A DNA stretch of 64,000 nt, taken from the NCBI GenBank assembly GCA_025617375.2, contig JAMYGW020000002.1:2232001-2296000 (forward strand). The letters run 5' to 3'. Of the stretch, positions 1 through 11,595 are shown piece by piece. Positions within the stretch are counted from its first letter, which is position 1. The number at the start of each line of letters is the position of its first letter. This stretch comes from Acarospora socialis (lineage: Eukaryota > Ascomycota > Lecanoromycetes > Acarosporales > Acarosporaceae). The position numbers and the translations under genes were made by a program. The notes beneath the pieces were generated by a model. That model was not told where the DNA came from and did no database searches. It saw only the letters and a list, made by a program, of their open reading frames with translations.

Positions 1-1342
1 AACAGTACAAGGATCTGCGCGAGGTGGAGCGACATTTAGACGCAGCTATGATGAGGAAGCGACTGGACATCCAAGACTCTGTCAAACGCGAGGGGAAGAG
101 CTACAAGACCTTGCGCATCTGGATCTCAAACACGGCAGAGAATCAACCGTGGCAAGCTAGGGGACTGGATGAAAACGCGTTCGATTTCAGTACTGGCATG
201 GAGGCGACGTATAGGGTCAAAATCGAGGGGAGGTTGCTGGAGGACGAAGATGACGATAGCTCTGGGGACAAGGATAGTGATGATGAGGCAGAGCCCGTAG
301 ATGTTGGGGAGAAAGATGCAGACGCGATGGAGCAAGACGGGGATGACTCAGCGTCCAAGGCCAAGGATACTGCAACGACTCCACCCCGCAAGAAGCTGTC
401 CCACTTCTTTAAGTCCATTACTATCGATTTTGACAGAGGAAAATCAGTTCAACCCGACGCAGCTTCCACGATAGAGTGGAAGAAACCGCCCATTCACCCA
501 AACACCGCCAATCCCCCATCCTCCGCAGACTTTGACTGCCTGGAATTCGAGCGGAAGAGTGACGAGAATATCAACTGCACAATCAGTCTGGTGCGAGACG
601 AGAACCCCGAACGGTACCGACTGAGCAAGGAGCTTTCGGACTTGCTTGACGTGCAGGAAGCAACGAGAGGGGAAATCGTTACCGGTATCTGGGATTACAT
701 AAGAGCACAGGGTCTCCAGGAAGATGATGAGAAGCGAGGTGTCCGCTGCGATGAGCGCTTACGAGCCGTACGTGTTTGACTTACCTTACTATATCTCTAC
801 TACCCTGCAGTGTACTAACACGTAAAATCCAGGTATTTCGATCCGACCAACTCTTCTTTCCCCACATCCCCAATCTCGTCGTTCCACACATCTCGCCCCT
901 CCCCGCTCTCAAACTCGCCTATACAATCCGTGTCGACCCCGATTACCACCGCGACCCCACCCCCACTATCTATGACGTCCGCGTGCCGATGGAAGACCCG
1001 CTTCGCGCTAAACTGCTGGCTCTCACTACTGATCCCATCTATCCCGCCACCCTCCGTCAGATCGCCGCCCACGACGATCAACTCGCACTCGTCATCCAAG
1101 CCATAGCGCACTCGAAAGCCAAACACGCCTTCTTCACCAGCATGAGTAAAGACCCGGCGAACTTTGTGAAGAGGTGGACTAGTAGCCAGAAAAGAGACCT
1201 CGAGGTCATTCTTGGTGAGGCGTCGAGGGGTGTGGATGAGGAGAGTCCGGGGGAGGAGTTCAGGAGGGGTGGAGCGGATGGCGTCTGGGGTACGGATATC
1301 GTCAAGCAGGCTGTGGGGATTCAGCTTGCGAAGGCGCGATAA
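1..1342 (+). CDS. SWI/SNF or RSC chromatin-remodelling subunit with SWIB domain (BAF60/Ssr3/Rsc6 type), 5' partial
   Basis: The window opens inside the first visible exon, so the N-terminus is missing. Exons are <1..767 and 833..1342; the intron has donor GTACGT, a CTAAC branch point and a CAG acceptor and joins in phase 0. The early segment MMRKRLDIQDSVKR and the SWIB core (DLLDVQEATRGEIV..GIW, then RCDERLRA joined across the intron to VFRSDQLFFPHIP) match the BAF60 family closely. Subunits of this family are nuclear and bridge transcription factors to the SWI/SNF or RSC remodeller. Between the N-terminal part and the SWIB domain lies a very acidic Asp/Glu/Ser-rich insert (roughly positions 235-360), not needed for the family call. 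The C-terminal tail after the SWIB domain is alpha-helical and ends at TAA 1340-1342. I cannot tell from the sequence whether it serves SWI/SNF or RSC. Confidence 0.9.
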
Positions 1343-1618
1343 GCGTGCGTTCGTCGGCCAACAGGAGGATGCGCTTCTAAGAGGGAGCTTGGCGTTGTTG
1401 TTATCAGGGATACCACTGGCTAGGACGACGTATGCTGTCGTTAGGCGCAGGAGTGAGCTGTCTCAGTTCACTATATTGATGTCTAGTTCTAAGCTACCGA
1501 AGCCCTTTCCTTCAAGGTAGCCGATATGTGTATTCCCTTGTAACCAATTCTCTTCATCGAAAACCTGATCCCATAACGATACCTACAACCTAACCTGACC
1601 TTACGATCTGTAACCCAC

Positions 1619-2830
1619 CTAACCCTTCCTCCTCCTCACCTCCCTCTTCTCCACAACCAGCCGACTCCTTCCCGTCCCATCCACATTGGCGTCAACCTCA
1701 CTCCTCAACTCACCCTCCAGCCTCTCCTCCCCGCCCACCTTCTCATTCCCCACCGCCACCGCCAAATCCCTACTCCCCCTCCTTTCCCTCGGCGGCTGAA
1801 ACCTCTTCTTAACCGTCTCGATCATCTTCCCAAACCAATAAAAATTCAACGTATTCAGCACGACATTGCTGCCCAAATACGTGCAGGCCAACCAAATCGG
1901 CACCGTCCTATCACCCGCAAAGCGCATCATCTCGGCGCCCGCATCGACGCTCTTCTCCGTCGCACTGACTACGCCAGGGTCGGTGGCGACCAGAGTGCCG
2001 GGCGTGTGCAGCGCCGCCCAGACGTCCTGGTACACGCGGATGGACTGATAGGTGCCCCAGACGAGACGGCAGCTGAAGAAGGTGACGAGCAGCAGGATGC
2101 CGTTATACAACTGCGCGCGCGAGCCCGTCATGTGGATCTTGTCGAAGAACCAGTGGAAGTTGAGGAAGGGCGAGGAGAGCTCGTAGAGGATGAAGGTCGG
2201 GCCGTAGTAGTTGACGAAAGGCCTCTACGCGTTGGAAAACACGAGGTCGCATCAGTGATCTGTTCTCTCGTACCCTCCCTCGGTGCCCCGAGGAGCCAGA
2301 TCGAGTCCGACAGCGAGGGAGGCGAGCAGAGGAAGGAAGGAAAGACTCACAAAGCCCAAACTGAACACCACCAGCGCCGCAACGGCATGCGCCAACAGGC
2401 CCCACCCGAACACGCCCACGTTCATGCTGCTGACCACCAGATCCCACAGAAAATATCCCGCCGCAAACCCCTGGATCATGCCGCCCCCGCCCGTGTAGCC
2501 CCAGACGCGCTCCGGCCACGCCATGCTCTTGCGCTCCTCGTCCGTCCAGATGACCCATAGCGCGAGCGCGTTGATCAGGCTGCTCTGCACCAGCGACACG
2601 ACATGCACGTCCCAGTTCAGCTTCGTGCGCGGCGGCAGCGCGGCGTAGGTTTGCGGGAATAGCCGTCGGGAGACGTAGGGGGAGACGTAGGTGTTGATGC
2701 TGTGGTAGAAGAGGAAGGCGGCGAGGATCTCGTGCGCGTGGAGTGGGAGGGTGGTGAGACCGAAGAAGTCGGCGAGGGGTTGCGTGAGGGCGGTGAGGAG
2801 GGCGGGGGGCGCAAAGAATGGGTCTAGCAT
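1619..2830 (-). CDS. TLC-domain (TRAM/LAG1/CLN8) multi-pass membrane protein
   Basis: Two exons on the minus strand, 2351..2830 and 1619..2224. The intron has donor GTGAGT and acceptor TAG and joins in phase 0, giving about 361 residues. ATG at 2828-2830 is the first in frame. Several hydrophobic helices alternate with short loops (HEILAAFLFYHSINTYVSPYVS; LNWDVHVVSLVQSSLINALALW; FVNYYGPTFILYELSSPFLNFHWFFDK at the start of exon 2). This is the layout of TLC proteins of the TMEM56/TLCD class; ceramide synthases share the fold, but I do not see a full Lag1 catalytic motif. Likely ER or Golgi membrane, possibly lipid related. The C-terminal 70 residues are charged and Arg-rich, probably a cytosolic tail. 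Substrate unknown. Confidence 0.82.
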
Positions 2831-3303
2831 GGTTGGAGGTTGGGGGGCGATAGGGTGACGGGTAGGAGGGGATTTCTTATGTTGTGATGAGGGCCATGAT
2901 CGGCGAGGTGTAAATGTAGGGAGATGCGCGCAGGCCGGGAGGTCGGTGGCAGTGAGTCTGATGACGCTTGTGTCTTAAATGGTTGGGGCTCCAGGGTGGT
3001 GCGCCCGTGGCTACGGTGCCCGGCGGTCGGTGTGACTATATTCCGGCATCTGGGCCTGAGTACGAAGGAGATGTGTGGAGCCAGTAGGTTAGAGCGTTTA
3101 TGTAACGTTTAAGATCGCCGCCTAAGATCTAAACACCAAACATTCCAAATATCAAAGGTACAAACAGAGATACGCGGGAAGATGTGGATGCTAAATAACC
3201 CCCTCATGGCCGTCATCACGCATTACGCATCCAAACCCGGGTATTCGAAAAGACAGACAATAACCCCCTTCAAACCTGCCCGCCCATTCCAACAAAGAGT
3301 ATA
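2831..3303. other. Intergenic: promoter side of the TLC gene, 3' side of the BTB gene
   Basis: The 473 bp between two minus-strand genes hold no supported gene. Short open frames here lack family resemblance and splice logic. The stretch should carry the promoter and 5' leader of the TLC gene and the terminator of the BTB gene. Confidence 0.5.
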
Positions 3304-4929
3304 TCAGTCCCAAGGAAAATCAGCCTCCTCTACTTTCGTGCATGTCAGATATCCCACACTACCTCCGTCCCTCCCGAGATCCAGCTCTAGGAAATCCCTC
3401 ATGAGAGGCTTCACTAATTCCCTGGCTATATTCTTGATTTCGTCCATACGTTTTTCAAATCTCTTCAGGTTATCCCGACTATAATCTTCAGGCCTTAGCT
3501 TCAAGAAACGCTTCAGCTCATCGTGTGCAAGGTATGAAGATCCACCAGTTCCAAGTAGACGGTAGATCTTGCCCGTGTTCAGCGGTGGTGGAGGCGGCAC
3601 TGGAGGTGCAGGGCGCCGTGGATCAGGGTGTGGTGTTCTCATTATAGGAGCTGGCGGTGGAGTCGTATTCTCTGCGAGCCACTGACGGAAGAGCGAGACA
3701 GCCATCCAGTCGAGATAACTGTTTGTCGGATTGACACGGTCACCTCGTAATGTGGTCAGATTGAGGCGAAATAGCCGCCCTTCTGTCTTCGCCTTCATGT
3801 CTTCTAGCTCTTCAACCTTGTCCTCTATAACGTCTAGTACCGAGTCTGGAAGATTGTTCCGTAGCTGAGTGGTCCCTGCCGGCCATTGACCGACCACGTG
3901 AACGAGGGCTTCGGAGAAGATGACCTTTGAACGTGCGAGATAACCAAGTTTCAGGTAACTCGGCGGGTATTTTGCGATTTGCTTCCAAAGCCTACCTTGA
4001 AATTGCAGCAAATGATGATCTATCCGTGGCCCTACCACTTCCAGAGCGTCGTACATGTCCGCTAGTGCAAGAAGACTCTTGCACTCAATATACGCGTTTG
4101 CGATATTCACCCCGTCAAGCATGGGGGCATAATTGTAGAAGATGCGAAATAGATTCTCATAGTCATGCAAAGTATCGAGAGATGAGTCTGGTGGTGGATT
4201 AGAATGTGGTATATGTATCGCGGAATGCATCGCGGAGTGCATCGCAGAGAGATTCGCCATAGATCGAAAGAAACCTGCTTGCGGAGGCGGAGGTTTGTTG
4301 CGGATAGGTGGAGGTCGCGGAGTGTGGTGTCCACCAAACAATGTTGATGAAGGCGTCTAAAACACGCTGTCAGATCCTGATAAACACAGCGATACTTCGA
4401 TACGTACCTTCTGTACCAGCAAGGGCAACTCATCCTCTTTGTTTCCCCAGTCGAGTTCATATCTCCATCTCAGCTTCCTTTGGGGCTCCAATCCTGGTCT
4501 CACGCCACTTGGTTCCAGCTCCCGTCCTGCAACCTCGTCCTCACCGATTCTTGCCAAACCCATCGCTTGCTCAAGGCCTTGGCTTTGGCCATGCCCCTGC
4601 GCTTGCGCACGAGACCATTCTTCACTCGTTCCTGCTTCGAAGAATCCAGAGCACTGCGCTAGTATGAGTCTGTGTAAAAGGTACCGGTTTTCCTGCGCGC
4701 CAGCGCTGATGATGATCTCCACGTCTCCTGTAGAGCCGAAGAACGGGAACTCATTGTGTGGTTGGTAGGTCGATCCGCCATTGTGAGAGCGGTTGTACCG
4801 GTGGCGGCGGCCGGTAGTGGTGCGCGAGGAGACCGAAGGAGGGCCGCGAACAGAGAGCGCACGGTTGGGGGAATGCGGTTGCGAAACCATGGGCGAACGC
4901 AAGTCCTGGACGGAGTTGTTTGAGTTCAT
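3304..4929 (-). CDS. BTB/POZ domain protein, uncharacterised
   Basis: Two exons, 4408..4929 and 3304..4356; intron donor GTACGT, acceptor TTTTAG, phase 0; about 524 residues. ATG at 4927-4929. The first 65 residues are low complexity (Ser/Pro/Arg). A BTB/POZ-like start follows (GDVEIIISAGAQENRYLLHRLILAQCSGFFEAGTSEEW, split here so no run is long: GDVEIIISAG, then LLHRLILAQCSGFF). The second half contains the remaining BTB helices around LHDYENLFRIFYNYAP and ANAYIECKSLLALADMYDAL, then a helical BACK-like region with a C-terminal proline-rich linker and a charged helix. BTB proteins mediate dimerisation or act as adaptors for cullin-3 ubiquitin ligases; the partner here is unknown. A Pro-rich insertion (PPPIRNKPPPPQ) interrupts the domain near the splice junction. 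A homologous architecture is common in Pezizomycotina, mostly unstudied. Confidence 0.8.
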
Positions 4930-5955
4930 GTCAGAAACGGGCGGTTGTGACCATCACGGCGGTTATCAAGGTGTTGCTCCAAAACGTGGTGGCCCCAATA
5001 CCCGTCGCGATGACCTGGCGTCGCAGCACACCAGCGATATTCTCGATTGTGACTCGCCCTCCAGAATGCTTCTTTTCAGTGTTGGAATATGCTTATGGTC
5101 GCGAGACTGAGAAATGTCTGCATTGCGGTGTTAGTCTTGGCCCATTCAACAATCAACACGTCGATCGCGCTGGTAACTTCTCAGGGCACCCCGCGAACCA
5201 TACCTTAGATACTGGAGAGCTTAGTAAATGTCCGGTCGCTGGGCAACGTCTCGCAAGGGGCAACGTTGAAGTGCATATGCGGTTCTTTTGAAGCGACCAG
5301 TCTGTGGACTCGAGGAGCGTGACAGCAGTGTTGACCATGCAGGCTCGCAATGGCCCGCCACTAGCCGCGGCATGATTCACCAATCAGCAATCGGCAACGA
5401 GCTCTGCGCAACCACTCATATCAGGAATTGAACAATGAGAGCGTTGGGCGAACACCTGGATGCAGACACTGAAGATATATAGCAAATCAACTGGACGGAG
5501 TACTGTTGGGTATCAAGACAATCGAGTTCATCTCTCGGGGAGCACCTCCCACCTTCGATGCCAGTCTCGGTAACCCTCTCCTCTATTGCCGGACTCTCGA
5601 GCAAGCCAAACTACTCGATACTTTCACGCCCGGGACCCTGACTCGAAACAGTATCTTAGGTAAGGTCGGGCAGTACATGCAGACTAAGAGCCTTAAGCCG
5701 TGTTTTGGGGCTGTGAACCCCACGTGCTTCTTATCCCTCGTCCCTCCGAGATACATACGATCCGGATATGTACTTATGAATCCTCGCAGTTCAGGGAGTT
5801 TTGATGAGGTAAGTGCAGCTACTACTCAGATCTTTATCTCGCGCACGTATCATATTCTCCGCTAAGACCTTTTGATACGAAGATGCTTCTCATGAATTTA
5901 AAATGATCCTTGCTGGAACTCTCGAATGCATGCTGGGATTGCATTACAAATGGCA
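4930..5955. other. Intergenic between BTB gene promoter and mitochondrial SerRS 3' end
   Basis: About 1 kb with only short, unrelated open frames on both strands. It should contain the promoter of the BTB gene (minus) and the terminator region of the SerRS gene (minus). No RNA gene or repeat recognised. Confidence 0.45.
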
Positions 5956-7497
5956 TCAACGCTTTTTCCTAATAACATCCACACCACCCATCCATGGTCG
6001 CAGCACTTCCGGGAGCCTGACACACATCTCCTTCTCGTCCCACCCATTTTCCAGCAGCGCGGCCAGTACCCTTGGGACCGCCATAGCCGTCCCGTTGGCT
6101 GTATGTGGCCACTCCGTCTTGCGGCCAAACTTGTCTGTCCTGACCCTCGTGCCGAGTCTCCGGGCCTGATAATCGGTACAGATGCTGGCGGAAGTGACCT
6201 CACCCCATCCGTCATCCTTCTCGCGCCTGGATGGGAAAAATGCCTCGATATCTTGTTTTCTTGTCGCGCTCGCGCCCAGGTCTGTAGATGGCATCTCGAG
6301 GATCCTGCAATGCAAGCCTAGTGCTTCCAACATCTCTTTCTGAATTTCCACCATCTCTTTGAAGACGACCTCCGAGTGTGAGGTGCTGGAGTCCGGCTCA
6401 TCGGGCATCGTCCACGAAAACATCTCAACTTTGGTGAACTCATGGACCCTATATAACCCTTTGGTATCCACACCTCTCGACCCAGCCTCAGCCCTATAGC
6501 ATCTGTTCACTCCCACCACCTTCAGCGGCAAGTCTTCTTCCTCGAGCATTTGGTTTGCTCTCATCCCCGCTAACGGGATTTCCGCTGTGCCTGCAAGACT
6601 CAGCTCCGGCTTACCTCTTGCCTTGTCCTTCTTCCCCTGTTGTAGGGCGTAGACTTGTTGTTCGCCGTTTTGATCCCTGGGCTTGAACCCGCACGCGGCT
6701 GCAATATGACTGTACACGATACTCGGTGGGCTCACTATCATCCAGCCCCTCTTCATAACAACACTGAGTGCATATTGTACCAGAGCCTGCTCCAGTAACG
6801 CCGCTTCGTTGGTGAGATAGTACCACCCCCAACCAGACGTCGTGGCCGCAGCCGTAAAATCCAACAATTCCAACTCGCTCCCGATGTGGACGTGGGACCT
6901 CCAGACCCGATCTGAGATGGAGGGTATGGGCTCCGGGTGGTCGTTGATGTAACCTAAGACCTTAGCCTTCTTACCCAGGGGAGTTTCTGAACTTGTGATG
7001 TTCGGAAGTTGCGCCGCCAGACCCTCCATCTCGGTGTGCAGTAACTCTTCCTGTTTCTCGATATCTGATAGCTGGGTCTTGAGCTGCCTAGCCTCCTCTA
7101 AATTATCCTCTCGGTCCTGTTCAGGGCTTTCTGCTGTGACTTCCTCATCCTGACCACTGAAAGATCTGTTGTGGGAAAGCTTTGTTCGCAGATTGTTGTT
7201 CCGCTCGCGCATACTGCGGGCACTCCGTTGCAGAGCTTGCCATTCCTCGAATAGCTTAACAATCTTAAACGAGCTGCCGCTGAGATCTTTGTAATTCCGA
7301 TGGAGGCAGTTTTTCGAGTACAGCTCCGGGTGATTCCGGATGTGTTTGAGGTCAATGGTCGGTTTGGGTGCAATCGAGGGTCGAGGGGCATCTTGGTGAA
7401 CGGCAGATGCGGATGTTGTGAGGGAGCGCCGATCTAGACGTTTGACCAGGGAGCGTAGACGACAGGACATGCAGGTGTAAGAGGCCCTTGACGCCAT
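5956..7497 (-). CDS. dia4: Seryl-tRNA synthetase, mitochondrial
   Basis: One uninterrupted exon of 513 codons. I choose ATG at 7495-7497 because the frame upstream has no ATG, and this start gives a typical mitochondrial presequence (MASRASYTCMSCRLRSLVKR, then a run rich in Ser, Thr and Arg). Residues about 50-200 form the N-terminal tRNA-binding coiled-coil arm (IDLKHIRNHPELY; ERNNNLRTKL; QLKTQLSDIEKQEELL). The class II catalytic core follows: motif 2 (VNRCYRAEAGSRGVDTKGLY and HEFTKVEMF) and motif 3 (NGTAMAVPRVLAALLENGW). The enzyme charges mitochondrial tRNA-Ser with serine in the matrix. Cytosolic SerRS lacks such a presequence. The symbol follows the yeast mitochondrial enzyme and is by family, not by proof of orthology. 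Confidence 0.93.
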   Translation of the reverse strand: MASRASYTCMSCRLRSLVKRLDRRSLTTSASAVHQDAPRPSIAPKPTIDLKHIRNHPELYSKNCLHRNYKDLSGSSFKIVKLFEEWQALQRSARSMRERNNNLRTKLSHNRSFSGQDEEVTAESPEQDREDNLEEARQLKTQLSDIEKQEELLHTEMEGLAAQLPNITSSETPLGKKAKVLGYINDHPEPIPSISDRVWRSHVHIGSELELLDFTAAATTSGWGWYYLTNEAALLEQALVQYALSVVMKRGWMIVSPPSIVYSHIAAACGFKPRDQNGEQQVYALQQGKKDKARGKPELSLAGTAEIPLAGMRANQMLEEEDLPLKVVGVNRCYRAEAGSRGVDTKGLYRVHEFTKVEMFSWTMPDEPDSSTSHSEVVFKEMVEIQKEMLEALGLHCRILEMPSTDLGASATRKQDIEAFFPSRREKDDGWGEVTSASICTDYQARRLGTRVRTDKFGRKTEWPHTANGTAMAVPRVLAALLENGWDEKEMCVRLPEVLRPWMGGVDVIRKKR

Positions 7498-8890
7498 TAC
7501 GTTCGAAAACCTGATCACTGGATTCAACTTGCTTGGTGTTTTACTGTTCCAATGTGACTGAGCCAGAGAAGAGATACTGTAATGACAACCGGCGATTCGG
7601 GGGAAATCTGATCTTGTCTCCAACGAGGCGAGCCCATGTGATATCTACATCTTTACGCGAAGATGTCCACTTCTTAAGGTATATATTATGTCGATCGATG
7701 GTCAGACACCCCTCATGTCTAAAACACAGCATGAGAACTTTTACAAATATCTCAAAGCATGTCCTCGATGGAAGCCTTCTGTCTTTTACCTTTGCGCTTC
7801 GCATGGCTCTCTGGCATGCTCTATACCCCTAAGGTACTGAACACTCATACCACTCTTGACCAAAAGCCCAGGCTGGACCTAAGAACTCTTTCCAATATTC
7901 TTATACCCGCCAGAGCGCTACTTGCTCATTTCTATATTCTCTGTCTCACGGGGTCATTTCCTGTGCTCAGCCCAGTCAATATACAACCGCTAGCACCTGG
8001 TTCATGCTTTTTATCATCCACCATATTCCCTCAGTCACACAGACTCCTGAAGAAGTTCTATGGATGATGACGTTCAACATTGTCAAAGGACAGTTATAAT
8101 ACGCGATCGTCAACTTCTGGACCTCTCGTAATGGCCCCATCGAAGGGATTGGACCTCTATGCTCTACTAGTCCTTTCTTCCTGTGAGTGAGCAACACAAG
8201 ACATGTTGTTTTGTCAGGCCCGCCAAGTTCTATCTCGATGGGCACGTGAGGACATCGTCCGAAGAACGATATATGCCCTCGGGCTGCGATGGGAATTACG
8301 GAAACAGTTCCTGATATTTTCAATCTCTGTGATTTATGAGCTTCTCACTTCCTTTGTTGTACTCTTCATTGGATCCGGGTCGGTAATAGTGATAGCCACG
8401 GGCAACGTGGTGATTCTTCGCCCGGATGGCATATTACGATTCGAGCTGACTAACCGGCTGCAAGGGATCCTGCCTTTCCCTAAACGGGTCTACGGCTCAC
8501 CAACACCATAGCCAATGGCGGTCTCTCATTCAAAGCTTGGCATGCTGATCGCTTGCTTGATCCCCACAGGGCTAATCCAGATTCGGCATGGACCAGTCCA
8601 GCCACCAGAAGGCAAAGCTCATCGAGGCTGCCCTCCCGTCGGCTAAGGTGCTGACTGGCCGGCAGCGTCTCAGGGCTTTAAGAGAGCTTAGGAACCCAGT
8701 TTCCGGGGTAAATTCAACCTCACTTTTTACATCTCATCGGATTTTCTGTTCCATTTTCTCATCGACCATCCACATCAACCTTTACTATATCTTTATTAAA
8801 TCTTCTCATCTTCTCCCTTGACTTGAGTATTATATACTTTTTCGTTCCATTCTTCTGATCTTATTGTAACCTCTAATTCACTGAACTACC
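7498..8890. promoter_or_regulatory. Divergent intergenic region between mitochondrial SerRS (-) and an uncharacterised gene (+)
   Basis: 1.4 kb between two outward-facing genes. The right end (about 8730-8885) is a CT-rich, AT-leaning leader typical of fungal 5' UTRs just before the ATG at 8891. Two open frames with ATG starts (8203-8511 and 8588-8821) are noted but have no recognisable domain; the first 40 codons of the second look coding in base use. I do not call them genes. Confidence 0.4.
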
Positions 8891-9886
8891 ATGGCATCTA
8901 CAAGTTTCAACTTCTTCTCAGACTCGCCAACCATGGTACTCTCACCTCAGGAACCACCACACACATTCGTTGATCCCTCACCCTTCCATCAACCAGACCC
9001 TCATCTCCTCACACCCAACAACTTCTCCCAATGGACCCCCTCCTCATCCCGGACGCCCGTCTACACAGCGCCATCCCGCAAGCGTTCCCGCGATGAAAGC
9101 ACCCTAGCAGACCACGACTGCTCTTACTTTCCCCCAATGCTAGCCATGCCACTCAGCATGCCTAAGCACGTGCCCGTTTACGGCGAAGGTATGACGCTAC
9201 TGAACCCCACCACCGGCATCGCCATCTCCGCCGAATCGCAAACAGGAACCTGGCTCGAAGAACAAGCCGCCGCCAAACTCGCCCAGACCCCACAACCACT
9301 GCCGTCATCAATGTCAACGTCTACGGCAAACCCCACCCGTCCCATCAAGCCCGCCCTCCCCAGCCGCAAAAGCCAGCGCCTAGACACCACTGCCCCGGGC
9401 CTCGATGACATCGCCCTCTCGACGCTCTCCTCTCAAGGCACAGACGTCCACAGTGGCATCCCATCCAAATTCACGCCCCGCGACCCGACAGTCGACGACT
9501 CCACCCACCTCCTCGGCATCGGCTGGACGCGCCTCCGCTCCGAAAACGACGCCGTCGCTGCCGCGCGCGGCTGGGCAAAATACATCAACAACCACTACCC
9601 CGGCGTGCGGGATGCCCAGATCTTGCTGCAGAGCAACGGCCTGAACGCGTACTTAGTTGCTGCTAGTGAGGGGTTTTATCTGTTCAAAGAAGATCTGAGT
9701 GAGGGGCGCTTGGTGGGGAGGAATTGGGAGACGTGCTTGGCGAATCTGAGGGCTGTGCCGATGGGCTTTGAGGGTGGAGAGGTGATGAGGGCGACCAGGA
9801 CGCCGGGGGGACACCGTGTTGGGGGGGGTGGTGTAGAGATGCAGGATGGATATGGGGCGTTGGGTGGGGCCATGGACTTGGATTAG
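8891..9886 (+). CDS. Conserved ascomycete protein of unknown function, ordered C-terminal domain
   Basis: A single exon of 331 residues starting at ATG 8891 in a good context (ACTACCATGG). Residues 1-200 are disordered and rich in Pro, Ser and Thr, with a basic patch SRKRSRDES near residue 60 that could serve as a nuclear localisation signal. A conserved-looking motif MTLLNPTTGIAISAESQTG lies near residue 100. Residues about 205-300 look folded: LLGIGWTRL, AAARGWAKYINNHYPGV, ILLQSNGLNAYLVAASEGFY, LFKEDLSEGRLVGRNWETCL. I recognise this arrangement as recurring in filamentous ascomycetes but know of no assigned function. The C-terminus is Gly-rich. The promoter is shared with the mitochondrial SerRS gene to the left. 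Confidence 0.75.
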   Translation: MASTSFNFFSDSPTMVLSPQEPPHTFVDPSPFHQPDPHLLTPNNFSQWTPSSSRTPVYTAPSRKRSRDESTLADHDCSYFPPMLAMPLSMPKHVPVYGEGMTLLNPTTGIAISAESQTGTWLEEQAAAKLAQTPQPLPSSMSTSTANPTRPIKPALPSRKSQRLDTTAPGLDDIALSTLSSQGTDVHSGIPSKFTPRDPTVDDSTHLLGIGWTRLRSENDAVAAARGWAKYINNHYPGVRDAQILLQSNGLNAYLVAASEGFYLFKEDLSEGRLVGRNWETCLANLRAVPMGFEGGEVMRATRTPGGHRVGGGGVEMQDGYGALGGAMDLD

Positions 9887-11595
9887 GGGTTCTGAATGTT
9901 TTGACCTGGTTGTCTGGTGGATTCGCAGGCGCATGTTTGGTCTCATGATTTGGCTCGACTTGGATTTGTTGCATAAGGGGTCGGGAGCTTTGGGGTTTCT
10001 GGTATGTCATTGTATGGTACGGGATGGTGCGGTGCGGTATGACATGGCATGGGCGCTGTCTGGATACAGGAACTGGCAAGGACCCCAAGCCATCGTGCTT
10101 TTCACAAACAGACATGTTTCAACTCGAGTGCAATTTGACCCGATACGTTTTCCGACATTAAGGATTCAATCTAAATTGCAGGGCTTATCATAACTGCCAT
10201 ATCTCCGTCAGGTAGACAAACTCGTGACCATTGCCTCGTTGATTCGCGGTGTCGTATTTGGTCGACGTATCACTTACTGTGGCTGGCCTTTCCCACACTC
10301 ATAGCCACCGCACGTAAACCCTCCCCACATGATCCACCATCCAAACCAACCCGATGAAAACAAGAAATAGCCCCCCACGCCCCACTCTCCCTGAACCGTC
10401 CACCAATCAAATGCTCCTGCTCCTGAGCCAAACGTCTAGTCCAGTCATAGAGGGCAGGTTGGGTACCTTCTAATCAAGCATCCCCATTGACTTTCTATCT
10501 GTAGCTATCAAATACCTTTAATGGTTCTTCTACAAGTAACGAAAACACTGACAACTCGTAAAGAAAAGGGGTCCAAGGCTCAAGTCATAGGAGTGAGTGG
10601 CTACCATGCAGTGGGCTATGGTGGGGGGATTGATGAGTTGCATTCGCCTTACTGCGTGACTAAATACACAGGGGCTGAATATAGTAGGGAATTTAGGGTA
10701 TGGGTATCAATAAGGGTTGGGGCGACGAAGCACCGCTTACAGTTATACAAAGTCACTCTTCAGTCTTATAGAATGAGCAGTTCTCGTGCGAGAGGTAGTG
10801 CTAGAATTTTCTGGGGCCGCCCTTGCGAGTTTTATGCCGGTGCGGGTTGTGTCACCAGATCTTTTGCGGAATGTCCCACGGTCGATTGGATCGCTCTTAG
10901 GCTTTGTGCTTGGGGCTATGGCATCCTGAGGCGTGGATGGATGATGGTCGATGGAGCGCGCGTTCAGTAGCATCTGAGTGGACCCATGTGGCATTCTCTC
11001 GCTTCAGCTGTTAACTCGAGGACCGTTTGGTTCTTTTAACTTGGATATGATAGTCTCGTCTCGCCAGGAGGATGATAGTTCCTCGAGTCAAGAGACTTGG
11101 ATGACTAGCTTGATGTTGATGATATGAGGTCTTGGGAATATATGGTAAGAAGAGAACGAAGGGGCCTGGTGGGTTGAATAAGTACACCAACATTGCTGGA
11201 CCGTCAACAGAGAAGCATTACCAGACGGGATGCCAAGAGAAGCGTAAAACCGGAGGGATGGCGTCTAGCGTACGGTACGTATAAATGCCCGTTTCTCGTG
11301 TGGGTTTTACCCTGCGTCTGAAGAAGCAGAATATCAGAAGGCGTAAAAATAAGCGCTGCGTTGTAGGGGTCATAAACATCCAGCCAAAGAGGCCGACTGA
11401 GAATCAAACAAGTGGTAGAAAATGGAAGTCGTAAACAAGCCCGAAGCTGGAGAAAATGTAACCACTCCCAACGATGCAGAAACGAAACAAAGACCGCCAA
11501 AACCATTGTACCAGCTCAATACCGAGAGTTCATCAACGTTGGTGCACACAAAAGAGTAAGATAGTGAGTTGAGGATGCCGGACAGGTAAGGAAAA
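9887..11595. other. Convergent intergenic region, 1.7 kb
   Basis: This lies between the 3' ends of the uncharacterised gene (+) and the PDK1-type gene (-). An open frame of 149 codons at 10521-10970 and shorter frames on the minus strand show no domain, no coding-like composition and no supporting splice signals. Likely 3' UTRs and spacer. Confidence 0.4.

Noticed and set aside
10521-10970. Open frame of 149 codons between convergent genes
   Set aside because: Codon use and composition look random and nothing resembles a protein family.
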